Shown: positions 25,722 through 39,100 of the stretch, one piece after another | Position numbering within the stretch: position 1 is the first letter of the stretch | Layout: the number at the start of each line of letters is the position of its first letter | NCBI GenBank assembly: GCA_014529385.2 | Contig: CM043960.1 | Location: forward strand, 76,097,910-76,161,909 | Reading direction: 5' to 3' | DNA: 64,000 bases | From: Adiantum capillus-veneris | Taxonomy: Eukaryota; Streptophyta; Polypodiopsida; Polypodiales; Pteridaceae | Translations under genes and position numbers: made by a program | The notes under the pieces: generated by a model | Told to the model about the DNA's origin: nothing | Seen by the model: the letters and a program-made list of their open reading frames with translations, nothing else | The model's database searches: none

Positions 25722-27189
25722 CACACCATTGGTTTGCATGAGGTAAAGACTCCATAATGTGTGACCAAAATCAGCTCGTGCACTCGCATAGTTGGGTGCA
25801 TAGATGTTCAGGAGGTCCATGAGGCTACCGTGAACCTACATAGTAACCCATTGGGCCCTACCTAGCACAATGATACCTCTACCCACAATGGCATGCTGCC
25901 ATGAGTCCACAATAGTCATACATACATCTCCTTCGTTGCATCTAGGCCCAAAAGCAACTGACCAAAAGATCTCATAGCACAGCCATGTAGAATTTGACCA
26001 CAACGCCAAATGCGGCTCTCACAAAGATGGTGCTCTTGAAGCATTAATATATCAACCCCTCGAACACCTAAACCCTGCACTATTCCAAAGAGACAATTAT
26101 CATGGGATCAGTGAGAAAAGACCAATGTTGCATTAGCAGTCAATCCTGCTATCTTTGAGGTCGGCTTGGATGGGAAGTAATCTGCATCCGATTGGGCTCG
26201 AGGTAGGCGTGTTTGTAGTGATTGTCCAATCCAGGCCCAAGAAGAGCGTGTAGTTAGTAGGGTACATCCTCTATCCAAGAGTCCTCATGTACATATACAT
26301 AGCATGGTGTACTTTGCATGTCAGCAACCCCAAGTCTCCCGTGTGGTGAGAGAACTTGAGAGCCTGAACTTGAAGCCACTCCATCACTGAATCCATAGTC
26401 CACTCACTCTGATCCCTACCAAAGAGTGGGACGGAGAAATCAATTGTCGTGTCCAGGGCCTCTTCCCCTCTAGCTACTAGAAAGATTTTGTGGACTCTGA
26501 AGCAAGCCGCCTCAAGGTCGGGAGAAGAGTCACCAAGGAATCATGTGAAGTCATAGGTAAAGAAGTCCCACCGGTGATGAATGTTGAAACTAGTCATTCC
26601 ACGAGGGAACGCTACAAAAGGTGATGCCTGCACCAACAAGGGCATCTGTAGGTATGACTGCTCTTCCCATCCTAGGCGACTCATGGCAGAGGCACTACCA
26701 AAAAACCTCCTAGATACCGAGGAATTTCATGTCCCCTGGGCCGGTGGTGAGGTATGAGAGGGAGCAGGCAACGGAGCAGGGGGGCTAGAGGTGGGGTAGG
26801 AGAGGCGGTAGTGGGGGGGATTGGGGGGGGTGGGGTGATGGAGGCACGGGGTATGGGCAATAAGCAAAGAGGGAGGAGGGGAGCTGTCGGTGGCAAAGCT
26901 AAGGTGGAAGGGGTACGCATCAGTTCTTCCTACTGTAGAGGGTCAAAATGGTTTCCTATGGGAACCCACTATTGTTACCCTGGTGTAAGCCAACTACCAG
27001 GGGCACCTAACTGGTGTGGTGCTCCCTAGTGACGTTGACCACAAACCTGCTGCTAGCCCTTCTCCACTTGGGTACCAGTCTCGGGGGAGGAACCCGGATG
27101 TGCTACATGTGTCTCTATATGTTGAGTATGGCCAGCCTTAGTAGGTTTGTTTTGTGTCACAGGTTGTGGCCTCCTCCTTGGACAAGGCT

Positions 27190-27640
27190 TCACAAGATGT
27201 CCCATCTATCTACAAATGAATCACTAATGTGGGAGTTTCAAATACACCACATTCTAACGAAGCCAACCACCTTTCACCCAAGGTAGACGTGTATTGTAAA
27301 TATGCATGTTGCCTTGGCAGTGACGGAAGCTCTCATGCGAGGTGTCTCCAAGAAAATCCCAATCTCGAAGCCTATCCTAGAAGGTAGTGGGAGGTACTCT
27401 CTCCTTACGCCAGGGACTTACTCTCGCAAGATGTCCCATCTATCTACAAATGAAACACTAATTTGGGAGTCCCGGATACTCCACATATTTACAAATCCAA
27501 CCACCACTCACCCAAGGTAGACGTGTATTGCCTTGGCAACAACGGAAGCTATCGTGTGAGGTGTCTCCAAGACATTCTCAATCTTGGAGCCTATCCTAGA
27601 AAGTAGTTGGAGGTACTCTCTCCTTAGGCTAGGGAAGTAT
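27190..27640. repeat. Tandem duplication of about 235 bp within the old LINE
   Basis: 27192 onward and 27427 onward both start with aagatgtcccatctatctac and run in parallel to the words gcctatcctagaa and ctctctcctta. The intact LINE has only one copy of this stretch (around 48040-48240), so the duplication arose in this copy. Confidence 0.75.
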
Positions 27641-27826
27641 ATCGAAATGGGCAGATCTATATCCTTGACAAGAGCATCATTAGCTGGATTGAAGCCATGG
27701 CACCAATATCAAAAATGAGCTTTGGCTGCTCGGATGGAAAGAGGGCTCATCGCAATGTGACCTTGGACCTCATACTCAAGGCAATACTTCACTACTTTCC
27801 AAGAAGACGGGTGCTAAAAAAGAGTC

Positions 27827-28677
27827 TTGAAAGTTGAGAGGTATTGTAAACTTTGTGGAAAAAAAAGGCTATTATTGGTAGAAGTGTGCAAAGCAGTTGG
27901 CGAGACTGAAGAGGAAAAGACTAAAATGGCTACACTGCCTTATTCACCTACAGTTGGGAGTTTGATGTATGCTATGATTGCTGCACGTTCTGATATTGCT
28001 TTTGCAGTGGGAGTTGTTAGTAGATATATGTCAAATCCAGGCAAGAAACATTGGGAGGCAGTGAAAGAGGTTATGCAATATTTGAATGGTACAAAAGACA
28101 TGTGCATTTGCTTTGGACAAAAGGAAGCATGTGTAATGGGTTACATGGATGCAGATTATGCAAGAGACTTGGACAAGAGAAGGTCCACTTTAGGCTATGT
28201 CTTTGAATTCATTGGAGGTGCAGTTTCATGGCGAACTCATTTGCAAGATTGCATTACCTTGTCTACTTCAAAAGCTGAATATGTTGCAGCTTTAGAAGCT
28301 TGCAAGGAAGCTATATGGCTTGGCCGGCTAGTGGGAAACTTGGGAATCAGTGTTGAGATGCATGTGTCAAATTGTGATAGCCAAAGTGCTATACACTTGG
28401 CAAAGAATCCAGTGTTCCGTGTGCAAAGACAAAGCATGTGGATGTGAAGTATCACTTCATTCATGAGGTGCTTGAGGACAAGCAATTGCAACTTACCAAG
28501 ATTTATGCCATTGAGAATCGTGTTGATCTTCTAACAAAGGGCTTACCTTCAGAGCGGTTTGCACATTGTCGAGCACTAGATGATCATGGTTATTGTCTAC
28601 CTGTATTGTATGTATATATGATCATGGTCATTGTCTACCTGTATTGTATGTATATTTACATTGTCACCCCAGCTTAA
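27827..28677 (+). pseudogene. Ty1-copia RNase H end
   Basis: 27827-28447 encodes the 3' end of a copia polyprotein: PYSPTVGSLMYAMIAARSDI, a YMDADYARDLDKRRST block, SWRTHLQDCITLSTSKAEYV, and CDSQSAIHLAKNPVF. A frameshift near 28430 moves the rest (VKYHFIHEVLEDKQLQL, ENRVDLLTKGLPSERF) to the frame ending at 28677. Gag, protease, integrase and most of the RT are missing upstream, where the old LINE abuts. A 38-bp tandem duplication (from 28582 and 28620) sits at the end of the frame. Confidence 0.85.
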
Positions 28678-28689
28678 AGGCACATTGTC

Positions 28690-28940
28690 CTTTGAGTGGG
28701 AGATTTTTGGGGTGGTAAAGCCCGATGTGCCATGCCTAAGTGTGTTGGGTCGACAAAGACTAACCGAAACTAACACTGACCATTCATTCTACATAAAACA
28801 ATAAGCACTCGTAACCTTAAAACACTATCGTGTTTGGAGTCCACCACAACCTATGTCTCCTCTCTTCTTCTCTCTTCTCCATTGCTACACACACACGCGC
28901 GCACGCGCACGCGCTCCGCTTGCGCACTTCAAAAATTGTT
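28690..28940 (+). mobile_element. Probable copia 3' LTR start
   Basis: A purine-rich tract (gagtgggagattttt, about 28696-28710) follows the copia frame, as the polypurine tract does in this superfamily. The following sequence would be LTR, but no second LTR is visible for comparison. A CA/CG-rich run is at about 28889-28914. Confidence 0.45.
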
Positions 28941-29170
28941 TGGAAGGAACAATCTCAAAGTCAAGAGTCTATGCACCCAATTATTATGTGTTGATGCCAA
29001 AGTTGATGATGAAGTTAAATTCAAGTCAAGCTCTTACTGATGAGTATAGTCAAATTGTGATTGTTATCAAGAAGGAGGACTCAATTCCTTCTTTAGAGGA
29101 TTTCTAAACTCTTCAAGAGGAACAAAGAATGATCCATGGAAACGACAAAATTTTGACATAGAAAAATTTG
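28941..29170 (+). pseudogene. Copia gag fragment
   Basis: The peptide ALTDEYSQIVIVIKKEDSIP followed by SLEDF and, in another frame, LQEEQRMIH matches the UBN2-type gag of Ty1-copia elements (the part before the zinc knuckle). No zinc knuckle follows. It may belong to a different element from the RNase H end upstream. Confidence 0.5.
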
Positions 29171-29989
29171 AAGCATATGTAGCTAATGCAAGCCCTTAGA
29201 TGGGGTGCCACATATGTGGCTTAGACGCCCATCCTGCCCAATATCCAATCAAATGTAAATCATTCTCCCATTTTCTATTATGAATGTTTCACTTGTGCAC
29301 CCACCTTAGTCTTCAATTGGCCATCTTATCTCAATAAAGTCACTCATCTCTTAGAAAAAATTCAAAGAGTCACTACTTTGGTTCTTAAAGATGAGTATTC
29401 AGGATTCATAATAGGTTTAGGTGGGCACATGATGAGAAATATATGTGGAGAAGGGGAGAGAGAGAGAAAGGGGGGCGGGGGGGGGGGGGGGGGGTGTGGT
29501 TTCCAATCACAAGAGTAGTAATAATCATATAATATAGCCTTATTTATTTACCTTTAAAAAAGGAGGAGAGAGAGAGAGAGAGAACTTTTTGGGGTGAAAG
29601 AGGAAGACATATAAGTCGTTTCCTTAAGCATTCATTATATAGTCATGGTAAGCCAAAATTCTTTCAAGCATGTTTTGAAATAACCACTTGAAGAGTACAC
29701 AAAAAACAACTAATAACGTTTGTATAGTTAAGTGTAGCACAATTGCAAAGGAAAACTCATGAGATGCAAGTTTCATTAAATCAAGTCTCTTTGGCCTATT
29801 GCAAATTTTATGCCCAGTAGAAAAATATTCTTCTCACTTTGGCTCATGGAAGACCCTTTCTCTTTTTATACCATTAAAGTTTCACTTTACAATGGTATAT
29901 GCCCAAAACCGCTCATCTCCTTGTAGTTGTTGAACTCTTTATTGCATTTGGTGGAGTATACCCTCAAAGACTATCATGATTCCTCTCGT
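29171..29989. other. Spacer with simple repeats
   Basis: Contains a G-rich run at about 29471-29494 and a short GA run at 29566-29582. No gene is supported. Confidence 0.5.
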
Positions 29990-29992
29990 GAT

Positions 29993-31760
29993 TCATAACA
30001 CAATCGAGAATTGAACAGTCCACTCCCCATGTTTACTCCTTATTCTAACATAACTAGAACCATCATCCAAGAGCCTAGTTTCCATGCGAATGGTTGTCAT
30101 GGTATATGGTTGTTCAAGGATAAGTTTCCATCTCTGCAAAAAGAAGTTCTTCTTAACTTTGACATCTCCAATAGTCACCTACACATTTGGACAAGCCCCA
30201 TATACATCTCTTGATGGCTAGTTGACAAGTCCAACCATGATCTGTATTGATCAACCACTTGCCCTTCATCTACAAACTCTTGGACGTGAGATTGATTTCA
30301 AAGCCAAATCTATCAATACAACATATGTCTCTTCAAGATCACCCACCTTGACCAAGGTTTCAATTGTAGCTCTTGCCAAATGACTTTTGGAGTAGTGGAT
30401 TTTGTGTGTGGCTTCATCTTCATCATCATTGTCTAAAAAATTCTATTACATAAGACTGGTAGCATCCTACCACACTTTCATCACATGCCCTCTCTTAGAC
30501 ATGTATCCCTTGTGCCTTCAATGCCTCTCCTTCACCCTGTTATTATGGAGGATTAATCTCTACTAGAGAATACCTTGTTTTTTTATATATATCTATAATT
30601 TCCTCATGGAGCTCATGCTTGGCTATACCAAGAGCTTCACACAAAGTAAACTCTACCTTACTGTTCAAAATCCTCTCCTTCAATACCTTCTTCATAACCG
30701 TTGCAGCTTCAATGTGAGATTGTAACCTGTAAACAATGGCACGCCTATTTCCTTCAAATGGATTTTTTATCCTTGAAGAAAAAATCTCTCTTCAAAGCAT
30801 CTTTAAAGTTGTCACAATCTCTCCTACCATGATCCGTGCTATTGCATCATATACATCTATGTATGAAGCCTTCTTCACTCTAAAATTATCTTCCAAAGGG
30901 TTGCCCCTTTTCTTCTAACCTTGCTAGTTTAAGCTTCACTTCATGTATACCTTGACGAGCTCGTATAGCATGGAAGAATCATCACTCTTTTGATTCACAG
31001 TAGTTGGGGTTATCACATTCTCAAGTGCGCTATAGAGGAAGGAGTCACACTATTTACCACCATTTTGTCTCTATGACGTTGTCTCTTGGCAAGTAGTGAA
31101 CTTGCATCTACAACGTCCTTCCACACAAGCTTCATACCTTGTTATGTGTCCTTGTCTTTACCTATAGCCTGGAAAAAAGTTTTACTCCTCTAGGAATCCA
31201 AGGTACCCTATTTTGTGGCTGACAATTGAGCATATCATCCCTCAGACTCGCTCAGTAACTCCATTGGTGAGCAACCCATTTTGTGGCTGACAATTGAGCA
31301 TATCATCCCTCAGACTCGCTCAGTAAGTCCATTGGTGAGAGTCCTTTTGGGTGAGCAACCCATTCCAAATAATTCCTCTTGGTAATGCGTTCAGAATCCT
31401 CCATGAAATATTCTTGCTTAGAGATTTTGTAGATTCTTTCAAATCTTCCCAATGGCCCCTCCTTAACTCCCTTACATGTACTCTAACTTCTGGAACCACA
31501 AACTCAAAACTCACTAAGATCTCAACTGCAAACACTTTTTTTACTTCCATTTCTTCTACATAATGCCACAAGCACTCTAATACATCTTTCTCATTGAACT
31601 TATCCATGTTTTCCACTAAGGAATGCAAAGCATTAAACACTTCCCTCTTGTTTGCAGTTCATCGACGTTGCATAAACAATGCAAACGCGTGAAACATTTG
31701 CATCGTATTTAAATCAAAGTGCATTTCTTATTGCTCTTGTTGATCATCCATAATTTAAAA
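29993..31760 (-). pseudogene. LTR-retrotransposon gag-protease relict
   Basis: Read leftward. A gag-like region at 31640-31320 contains MDKFNEKDVLECLWHY and FVVPEVRVHVREL. A retropepsin-like region follows at about 30420-30000, with VGDLEETYVVLIDFG (Leu-Ile-Asp-Phe-Gly where retropepsins usually have LxD(S/T/H)G), KGKWLINTDHGW and, in another frame, METRLLDDGSSYVRIRS. I recognise this order as a plant retroelement polyprotein type. Many stops and frameshifts are present. A 68-bp tandem duplication at 31211-31345 interrupts the frame. Confidence 0.65.
31211..31345. repeat. 68-bp tandem duplication
   Basis: 31211 onward and 31279 onward both read ttttgtggctgacaattgag and continue in parallel for about 67 bases. 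Confidence 0.9.
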
Positions 31761-32540
31761 AAATTTGATAACAAAAAGAAAACTCTCACCCCGACTGTGT
31801 GTCGAAAAATTGTGATCTAGCGAAAAAGTCACAAAACCTTTAGCTATGAGAGTTCGTGATGGAAGTTACAAACACTTTTTGTAACTTTGTGAAAAGGCGT
31901 TGTAAGTTTTTCGCGAACCCTCTTCCTAAAGATACTTCAAATCTTGTATACTACTGGGTCTACTTTCACTTCCATTAATTAATTCGAATGGAAGATTCCT
32001 TCTAGAATCAAGAACTCAATGGAAAGTCCATGCCATGTCAGAAACCCCCTAAGCGGGCGTGCACCCTGCGTCTTTCTCCCCATCTCCATAGTTGGCAGTT
32101 GCAGACATTCGACAGAAGCGCCCTGCTGACCTGAACATGCATTTAATAATCTCCATCGCCCTCGTCCCATTGTGCATGTGCTGGCATGACTTTCGCTTGC
32201 TCGGAAGGGGGGGAGAGAAGAAGAAGAAGAATAAGAAGAGCCGATCCATCCCCCTTCGCCCTCACTTGCCCCTGTGCTTACCCACTATCTCCTGTAGCAC
32301 GCCTCGCCTACTAATGGATAAGAGAGAGAGATGGAGAGAGAGAGCATGCCCTCTTATACAACCGATGGGACACAACACCGCCAGTCTGCAATTGAGAGCA
32401 GAAAAAAAAAACAAATATTGCTTGCATTTCTCTCGTTGTCTCGCTCTCTCTCCCCTCCAGGCTCCACACGCCTTGGCCAACACCTGGCCTCGACCGCCTC
32501 TGCAAATCGTAGCACCCAACCCCCAATATGCCCTTCAAAT

Positions 32541-32576
<36 letters not shown>

Positions 32577-35409
32577 GACACCTTGGGAAAAATAATGTTT
32601 TCAAACATACAATATATATCCCTTTGCTTGAATTTGTCGAGAGGAATTTTTTTCTTGAAGGTTTTTACACTATTTTTCTATTTTGGAAGAATTTATCTTT
32701 TTCCCCTTGCCCTCTACTGACATTTTTGAAATCGAAAATGGCACAATATCAAGCTGAGACACATTTTTCCTGAATGCAATTGCCCTCGAAAAAAAAATCC
32801 GCTTTTCCTTTGAAGACAAAAAATCTCTCTTTTTCTCTCTCTATCTCATCCACGTGCCATTGCCACGTGCCACCTTCAGTGTCCATGCGACACCACCCTC
32901 CCCTTCCCCTCCTTTTCCACTTAGTTTAGCTAACTCTTACACAAGCATATTTGCTGATTTCTTTAAAAAGAAATGAAAGAAACGTTTTGGGCACCTACTT
33001 TAAAGCGTTTGTGATAGAAAATTTAGAATTCCGTTTCTAAATCTAATTGTAATTGTGAGCGAGTTCGTAGTGAGAAGATTACAAACTCAGGAACCAAGCT
33101 TACTCAAAAGAACAATAAAAGACACTCTCATCAAATCTCTACTCACACATTAGCACAAAATTTATTGAAACCCCAACCTTAATCAGGGAATCTTGCGGCC
33201 TTGCATCTAATTGCATATATATATATATATATATATAACTTCAAACTGTTAAAAGGAACGCTTGAGCTTCCTACCGCAATTCGCTCACATTCTAATCCCT
33301 AGCGTATTCTAATACTCTCTTATTCAGACTCACATACAATTCTAATGTAAGAAAATGCTAATTCACACCCTCAGACGGAAGAGATATAGGACTGCACTAT
33401 TTTTTCATAGAGAAACCAAGGAGTGAATACTGGAAAGAGTTCCCTTTGCTTCCATACAAGGCACATTGGCTAATGTGTCAATTTTTATGCATATCCACTC
33501 AATTTAAACTATTTATTTTATCATATTTATGCCAGTTTTGACCTAAAAATGAACTTTTGTTCGTGTCGAAATCCCAAACGAGTTGTGGAAAGTTTTCCTT
33601 GAGCTCAAATGTTATGCTCAACATTAGTTTTTCACTTGTCATGATCTCTCGGCACATTTGTGATAACCTCGCAAGCTAGTTGGTATTTAGACGAGATAAT
33701 TGTGCTACCATGAAACACTTGACACATATACGTTCTTAACCAAAATTAGCCATGTTCTAAACAAACTTAGTCAAGTGTACTGCCATAAAACACGACATAC
33801 ACACATTCCTAAACAAAATTATTCATGTTCTATAGTGAGAAAACAAAACAGTGCCACATCCAAGGCCACCACTCTTTGGATAGCTATGTACATAGTAGCG
33901 TCCGCAATAGCTGCTTTTGCATGTACCACACTATAAATCGTGGCTTTTCTTGCCGAGCATCAAAAACTATAAAAATAGAGGCAAATATTTCTATTTTTCT
34001 TTGTGTACGTATCGCAGCACAACGTGGTAAAACATTATTATATAGGTCATCCTTGGTGGATAAACACTTGGGTGATCATTTTTCAAAACTTGTACCATGT
34101 CATGTGGCTAAACCAGAGAGAGTTATATATACTCAAAAATGTATACATATATGCTCAAAAATATATACTCACTTAATTATAATACGCCATAAGTAAACAT
34201 TTTCGAGCATGTATATTTGCGTATAATTCATAATATTTTGAACACAAGTGATATGGGAAACTGATGATCAGCGTATGGCGTAGTTATTGCTTTAATGGTT
34301 GAAGTAATCACAATAATGGTTTGGGCATCTTTAATATCTGGTCTTTTCTTCCGGCTTAATGTCACAATCGCATCACATCTTGCCCTTCACCACGTGTAGT
34401 CGTCGATGGCACAACACTATCATGATGAAACCATCCTCATATAAAACAGAGTCACATAAACCTTTTGCAAACAGAAGATTCTTTACTCTTGCAATACTAC
34501 AACAAATAGTTGGTGCCATCAAACTTGCCTTCAAACTTATGAACACATCAAAAATATAGTTACATTACGATTTGTGCCACCTCATTTTACCTTTTCAAGA
34601 CAGGTTAAAAATAAGGAAACCTCTCGACAAGAGTGATTGGAACTCATATAGGCTTTGCCTTAACAAAATCTATTGTTGTGTTTGCTTTGACACAAAGGGG
34701 AAGGGGGGGGACATGCACACACACACTAGTACAAAACACGAGAAAAGCGAACACCTCCTCAACGAAGGCCATATTGACAGTATAACCTCAAACTGAAAGA
34801 CAACATATATATCATACTAGAAAGTATAAACTCCTTTTAAGACCAACTTTGGCATGTGCCAAGTGTCTTGGTTGACATGAGACACACCGGGTAAGACATG
34901 CACATGATCTTACAAACCAAACTTTGTGATTCTGATCAGTACATAACCGCGAATATGCGTACTATGACTCTAGACGACTATGCCATTCGACTACGCCTTC
35001 TACAATCATTTATGCGCAAAGTCTATTCGATCTAATGGATCTCTCTTGGCAGGCAGGTCTTAACAGGCTACGCAGTCAACTTGCAAACTGGAAGATCTCC
35101 TCACAACATATGTTGCTTTCAGTTATTGCATACCTAGAAGGCCCATTACATACTAGAAAGCAAAAGAGCTTTCTGAATAGAACATAATGTTACATTATGA
35201 AATAGTAAAGACAGGAGTATGATTGACGACTATATTGCAAATTCCACCTTCACTGCAAGGCTAGAATGTCTTGTTCTTGACCCAAGAAACAACTGCATCT
35301 TGCTTACATGTAGTGAGCAAGCGGCTCCACAACCCTCTGCCACACCTGCCTGTGATGCAGATAGTCAAATGTACAAGAGCTCCCAACGCTTAAATACAAC
35401 GATAACTCG
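31761..35409. other. Intergenic stretch with simple repeats only
   Basis: Contains (GA)n at 32544-32572 and (AT)n at about 33215-33236. The open frames on both strands resemble no family I know. The part next to 31760 may be the leader or LTR of the gag-protease relict. The stretch lies downstream of the UBC32-like gene. Confidence 0.45.
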
Positions 35410-36061
35410 TCAATTGAAACTGATCCAGGAGAAATAATGGTAGAACTTCTTGAATAATAAAGCTGCTAGAGCGACAAAGAGACCGATTGCTAATAATGTT
35501 AAGAACTGATCATCAGAAGCTTGCAGCCTGGTAATTGGCCTTGCAGGTGGTGAAGATCTCACTTCCCTTGATTCCACAGCAGATGGCCGCTCTTCAGCTG
35601 TCTCCATCGGCTGAACATCTTCACTGGATTGAACCTCAGGCAAAACTGCCACATGTGCTACAGTCTCTTCAATATTTTTGGAGCCGTCACTGTCCGTTCC
35701 CATGCTTGCAGCTTCACTCTCAGCCTCTTTAGGAGCTTCTGCTGGAAGCTTTTGCACTCGTTTCAACATTTCTTCATGGATCTGACCAAAATTTGCAAAA
35801 ACAGAACGTTAGCACAATCTTACGACCCCAAATTCTGGTAATCCAAGAAGAAAGCAGGTCAACACCTCATCAATCACTTTCTGCCGTTCAGCAGTTCCAT
35901 ATTTGGGAGGAGATTCAACAGATTTCAATGCAAGGGCCTTCCTCTCCTCTTTTGTAAACTCTAAAGAACCTATGGCACCATTTCCTTTTGTTGGCATGAA
36001 TGCAATCAACGCCACTAAAGCGGTTCTGACTGCCATGATAAAATACAAACTGTTTGCATGA

Positions 36062-36151
<90 letters not shown>

Positions 36152-39100
36152 AAAGACCACCATAGAAACTAGGAAGCACTTGTCCTGGCATGGATTTACG
36201 TGGCACGCCAACCATTGCACTTGAGAAAAAGAGCTTCCCACTTCACCAATTGTTTCTTTAAAACCACAACTTCAAAGTGCACATACACCACAAAACATGC
36301 AAGCCTTCACCACTTACCCTATACCAAACTGCTTGCGGGCTTCCATATCATGTGGGAAATAGATTGTATCTTCCAAATCACAACTCCAAAAGGGATGCTT
36401 TCAAGCCTCAACAATTCTCTGCATTTTCTACAACAAAAGTTTTGAAGACACCAAATTTCAAATCTATGCACCATTATGTGCAGATTGGCACGAACAAGAT
36501 GCTGCCATAGCACGACTATACGTAGAGAAGGCTAGTCGAGGGCATCATTGTAAGACATGAATAAGACATGAAACAATTAATCATGCTCTAAAGAGAGAAT
36601 TTACTCCTATTTGTACACATCCGAGATGTACAAAGTGGTAACCTTTTTTGATAGCCTAAACTTTGTCATGTTGATAGTTGAAGGATCTCAGTGAGCCGGA
36701 TAAAATGTATTTGATTATCATAAAGAAGTGTAGAATTTCTCGTTGGGCAAAGGGTTCTGCCTCCTCTATAGCTATGGAGAAGTTTGCAAGAGGCTTAGTC
36801 ACTTTCGAAAACAATCTGCCGAAGAACGCATTCAAAACTTACCTGAAAATACTTCGAGAGAGAGAGGAGTTTCTACAAGATTTTACGGTGGAATTCTATA
36901 TGAATTTCTCCAGGAATTGATTTGAGGACTTGTGCATGTTGCAAAGACGCAAATTTAAGTAGATCGTATCAAAGGATTAAGCTTTGCTTCTTACGACAGA
37001 TAGCCGTCGAAAGTAATCTTTGAGAGTCTAATCTCATGTATTAATGAAGTTCTATACCACATTTTGATAAGACATAAGCTCTAATACCAAGATATGGACA
37101 CAACACTAGTGCAATCTAAAGCAAATACCTCTCTAGCAATACAAAGGGAGGCCCTTGAAGGTGGGTTTGGGACCCCATCTAGTGTCGTCTCTTCTCTCTC
37201 TCTCTAGCACTCTCTTGCATACTCACCCACAGTTTTGCATTACCACTCTCGTGTTTGGTCATTGCACATTCACTCTCGAAGTACAGAAGGCTCTCTCTTC
37301 TGCTAAGAAAAAGGAACCTTGAGCACCACTAATCACTCATCCTGAGCCATACACCATCATTCACTTTGGGTTCAGTTCAGTTAGTCTAGAAGAAGAAGTG
37401 ATCTGGCACTTTTTTGAGTCTGTTCGCAAACCGTGCATGTCTAGACACTTAGAGTAAATGCATATCCTCTGGTTGCACACAGCATGATCATCAGATTTCC
37501 ATCAGGATCCATTAAGAGCATTTTTACAGTGCATAGACCTATTTTCCCTATTTTTGAAATTTTTCACTTATTATTTTTAAGTGACTTTTGTTGGGAACTA
37601 AATAGGGCAATTTTGCTAAGTTTGTATATATAGGAACGGTTAGCGCTAGCACTTTCGGGCAGAAGAGGCAGCAAGAGCACCTTGCTCAACAGGCAACTTC
37701 TCAGCAGAACCCCATCAGAAGACCTAGCGTTTGCAAACTGCAACACCTAGTGTTTTTGCTCCACAACAGAAGGCTAGCGTTTTTGGACAAAACCTCAGAT
37801 CAGCCAGCGTTCTTGCTGTGGCAACCACCTGGCGACAAAACCACAGCAGACTCCCCAGCGTTAGCAGATTTCCACCGCAAGGACAAGGATCAACCCTAGC
37901 GTTTTGCATCTGCAAGGCACTTCAGCGTTTTTGCAAATCTTCGCCACGGAATCCCCACAAGCATCAGCGTTTTCAGTTTTCAGCAGTCAGACTCCACAGT
38001 AGAACCCCCGAACCTCGCAGATCTCACCTTCCCGCAGCAGTTCCTCGCCGCACGGTCAGATTCCGCAAGGTTGCTCGGAAAACGCAGATTTCAGCATCTG
38101 CGTTTTCAGCGCGTCGTCATCGCATCGTGGTCATCGACATAGAGTCAGAATTCAGCAGATAAAGATTTGCAGATTTCAGCCCTTAGCAGTTTCAGATTTC
38201 AACTGTTAGGTGCAGCGGAATGAATGTTTGCGCTTTTCTCAAGATGAGTGCTCCAAACTGTGCTCAAGGTTCCTTTTGTTCTTATGGAAGGGAGAGCCTT
38301 CCGTTCTTAATGAGAGACTGCTATGATCACAAACAAAGTGAATGGACACTGTGTGTGCAAGTGTATGAGACTGAGAGATAGAGAGAGAAGAGAGATACGA
38401 CACCAGAGACGTTGTAAAACCCTCCTCCAAAGGCCCCACTCTCGTCGGCGAGAGTGGTCTACTTATGATTGCACAATCTGGTACAAATGGTATGCATGAG
38501 ACTGATGCAAGTCTAGGCTATGTTGATGACGACGACGGGGATGACGAGGTCGACCTAAGGACTGAAATCTGCAATCTTGCTACTGCTGTCCAAAAACGCT
38601 ATGGGCTGAAATCTGCGACTAGTCCAAAAACACTGATTTGGGGGCTGTTTTCTGTGGGTCTTTGACGCTGAAAATCTGCAGGTTTAGGGCTGAAAACAGA
38701 GGTTCTTAAGGGCTGAAAACTGAGATTCTTACCGGGCTGAATCTGCTGGTCTTATTGCTGCTGAATATCGCTGCATACTGTGGCTGAAAAACGCTGCCAA
38801 CATGCAAAGGCTGAAATCTTCAAAAACGCTAGGTTGAGATGTCTATGCAAAAACGCTATGGTCTTCAAAATTGCTAGCTTGTTGGGGTCTTCTGGCGATG
38901 GCAAAACTGATGCAAAACGCTAGGATCTGGAACTTGTTGGCGATGGCTTGTGGAAGGAAAAACGCTAGGGGCTGAAGTTCTTCTTGCTTGGTGGGGGAAA
39001 GCGCCAAGGTCTTGTTGAGAAGTTGCCTGCTGAGCTTGGCTCCTGTTGCCTCTTCTGCCAATTAGTGCTAGTCTAGGTTTGCTTATATACAAACTTACTC

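Larger units (their letters stand above)
25490..27790 (-). mobile_element. Old LINE copy, 5' half, same family as the 47-54 kb LINE
   Basis: Read on the minus strand, it matches the intact LINE from the DUF4283-like part of ORF1 (27790-27300) through the ORF1 tail (around 26340) to the endonuclease block GGDFNMLEDPSDR (about 25680). The sequence is more AT-rich and full of stops. It contains a C/CA microsatellite at 25681-25721. It ends within the endonuclease region, so the RT half is missing. Confidence 0.75.

Noticed and set aside
36678-36925. Two overlapping plus-strand frames in the big intron
   Set aside because: No similarity to retroelement or host proteins that I can recognise, and they sit in non-coding intron sequence.
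37079-37096. Minus-strand initiator-Met primer-binding site (cttggtattagagc)
   Set aside because: The neighbouring sequence resembles the C-family LTR in the plus orientation, so a minus-strand LTR ending here is not supported.
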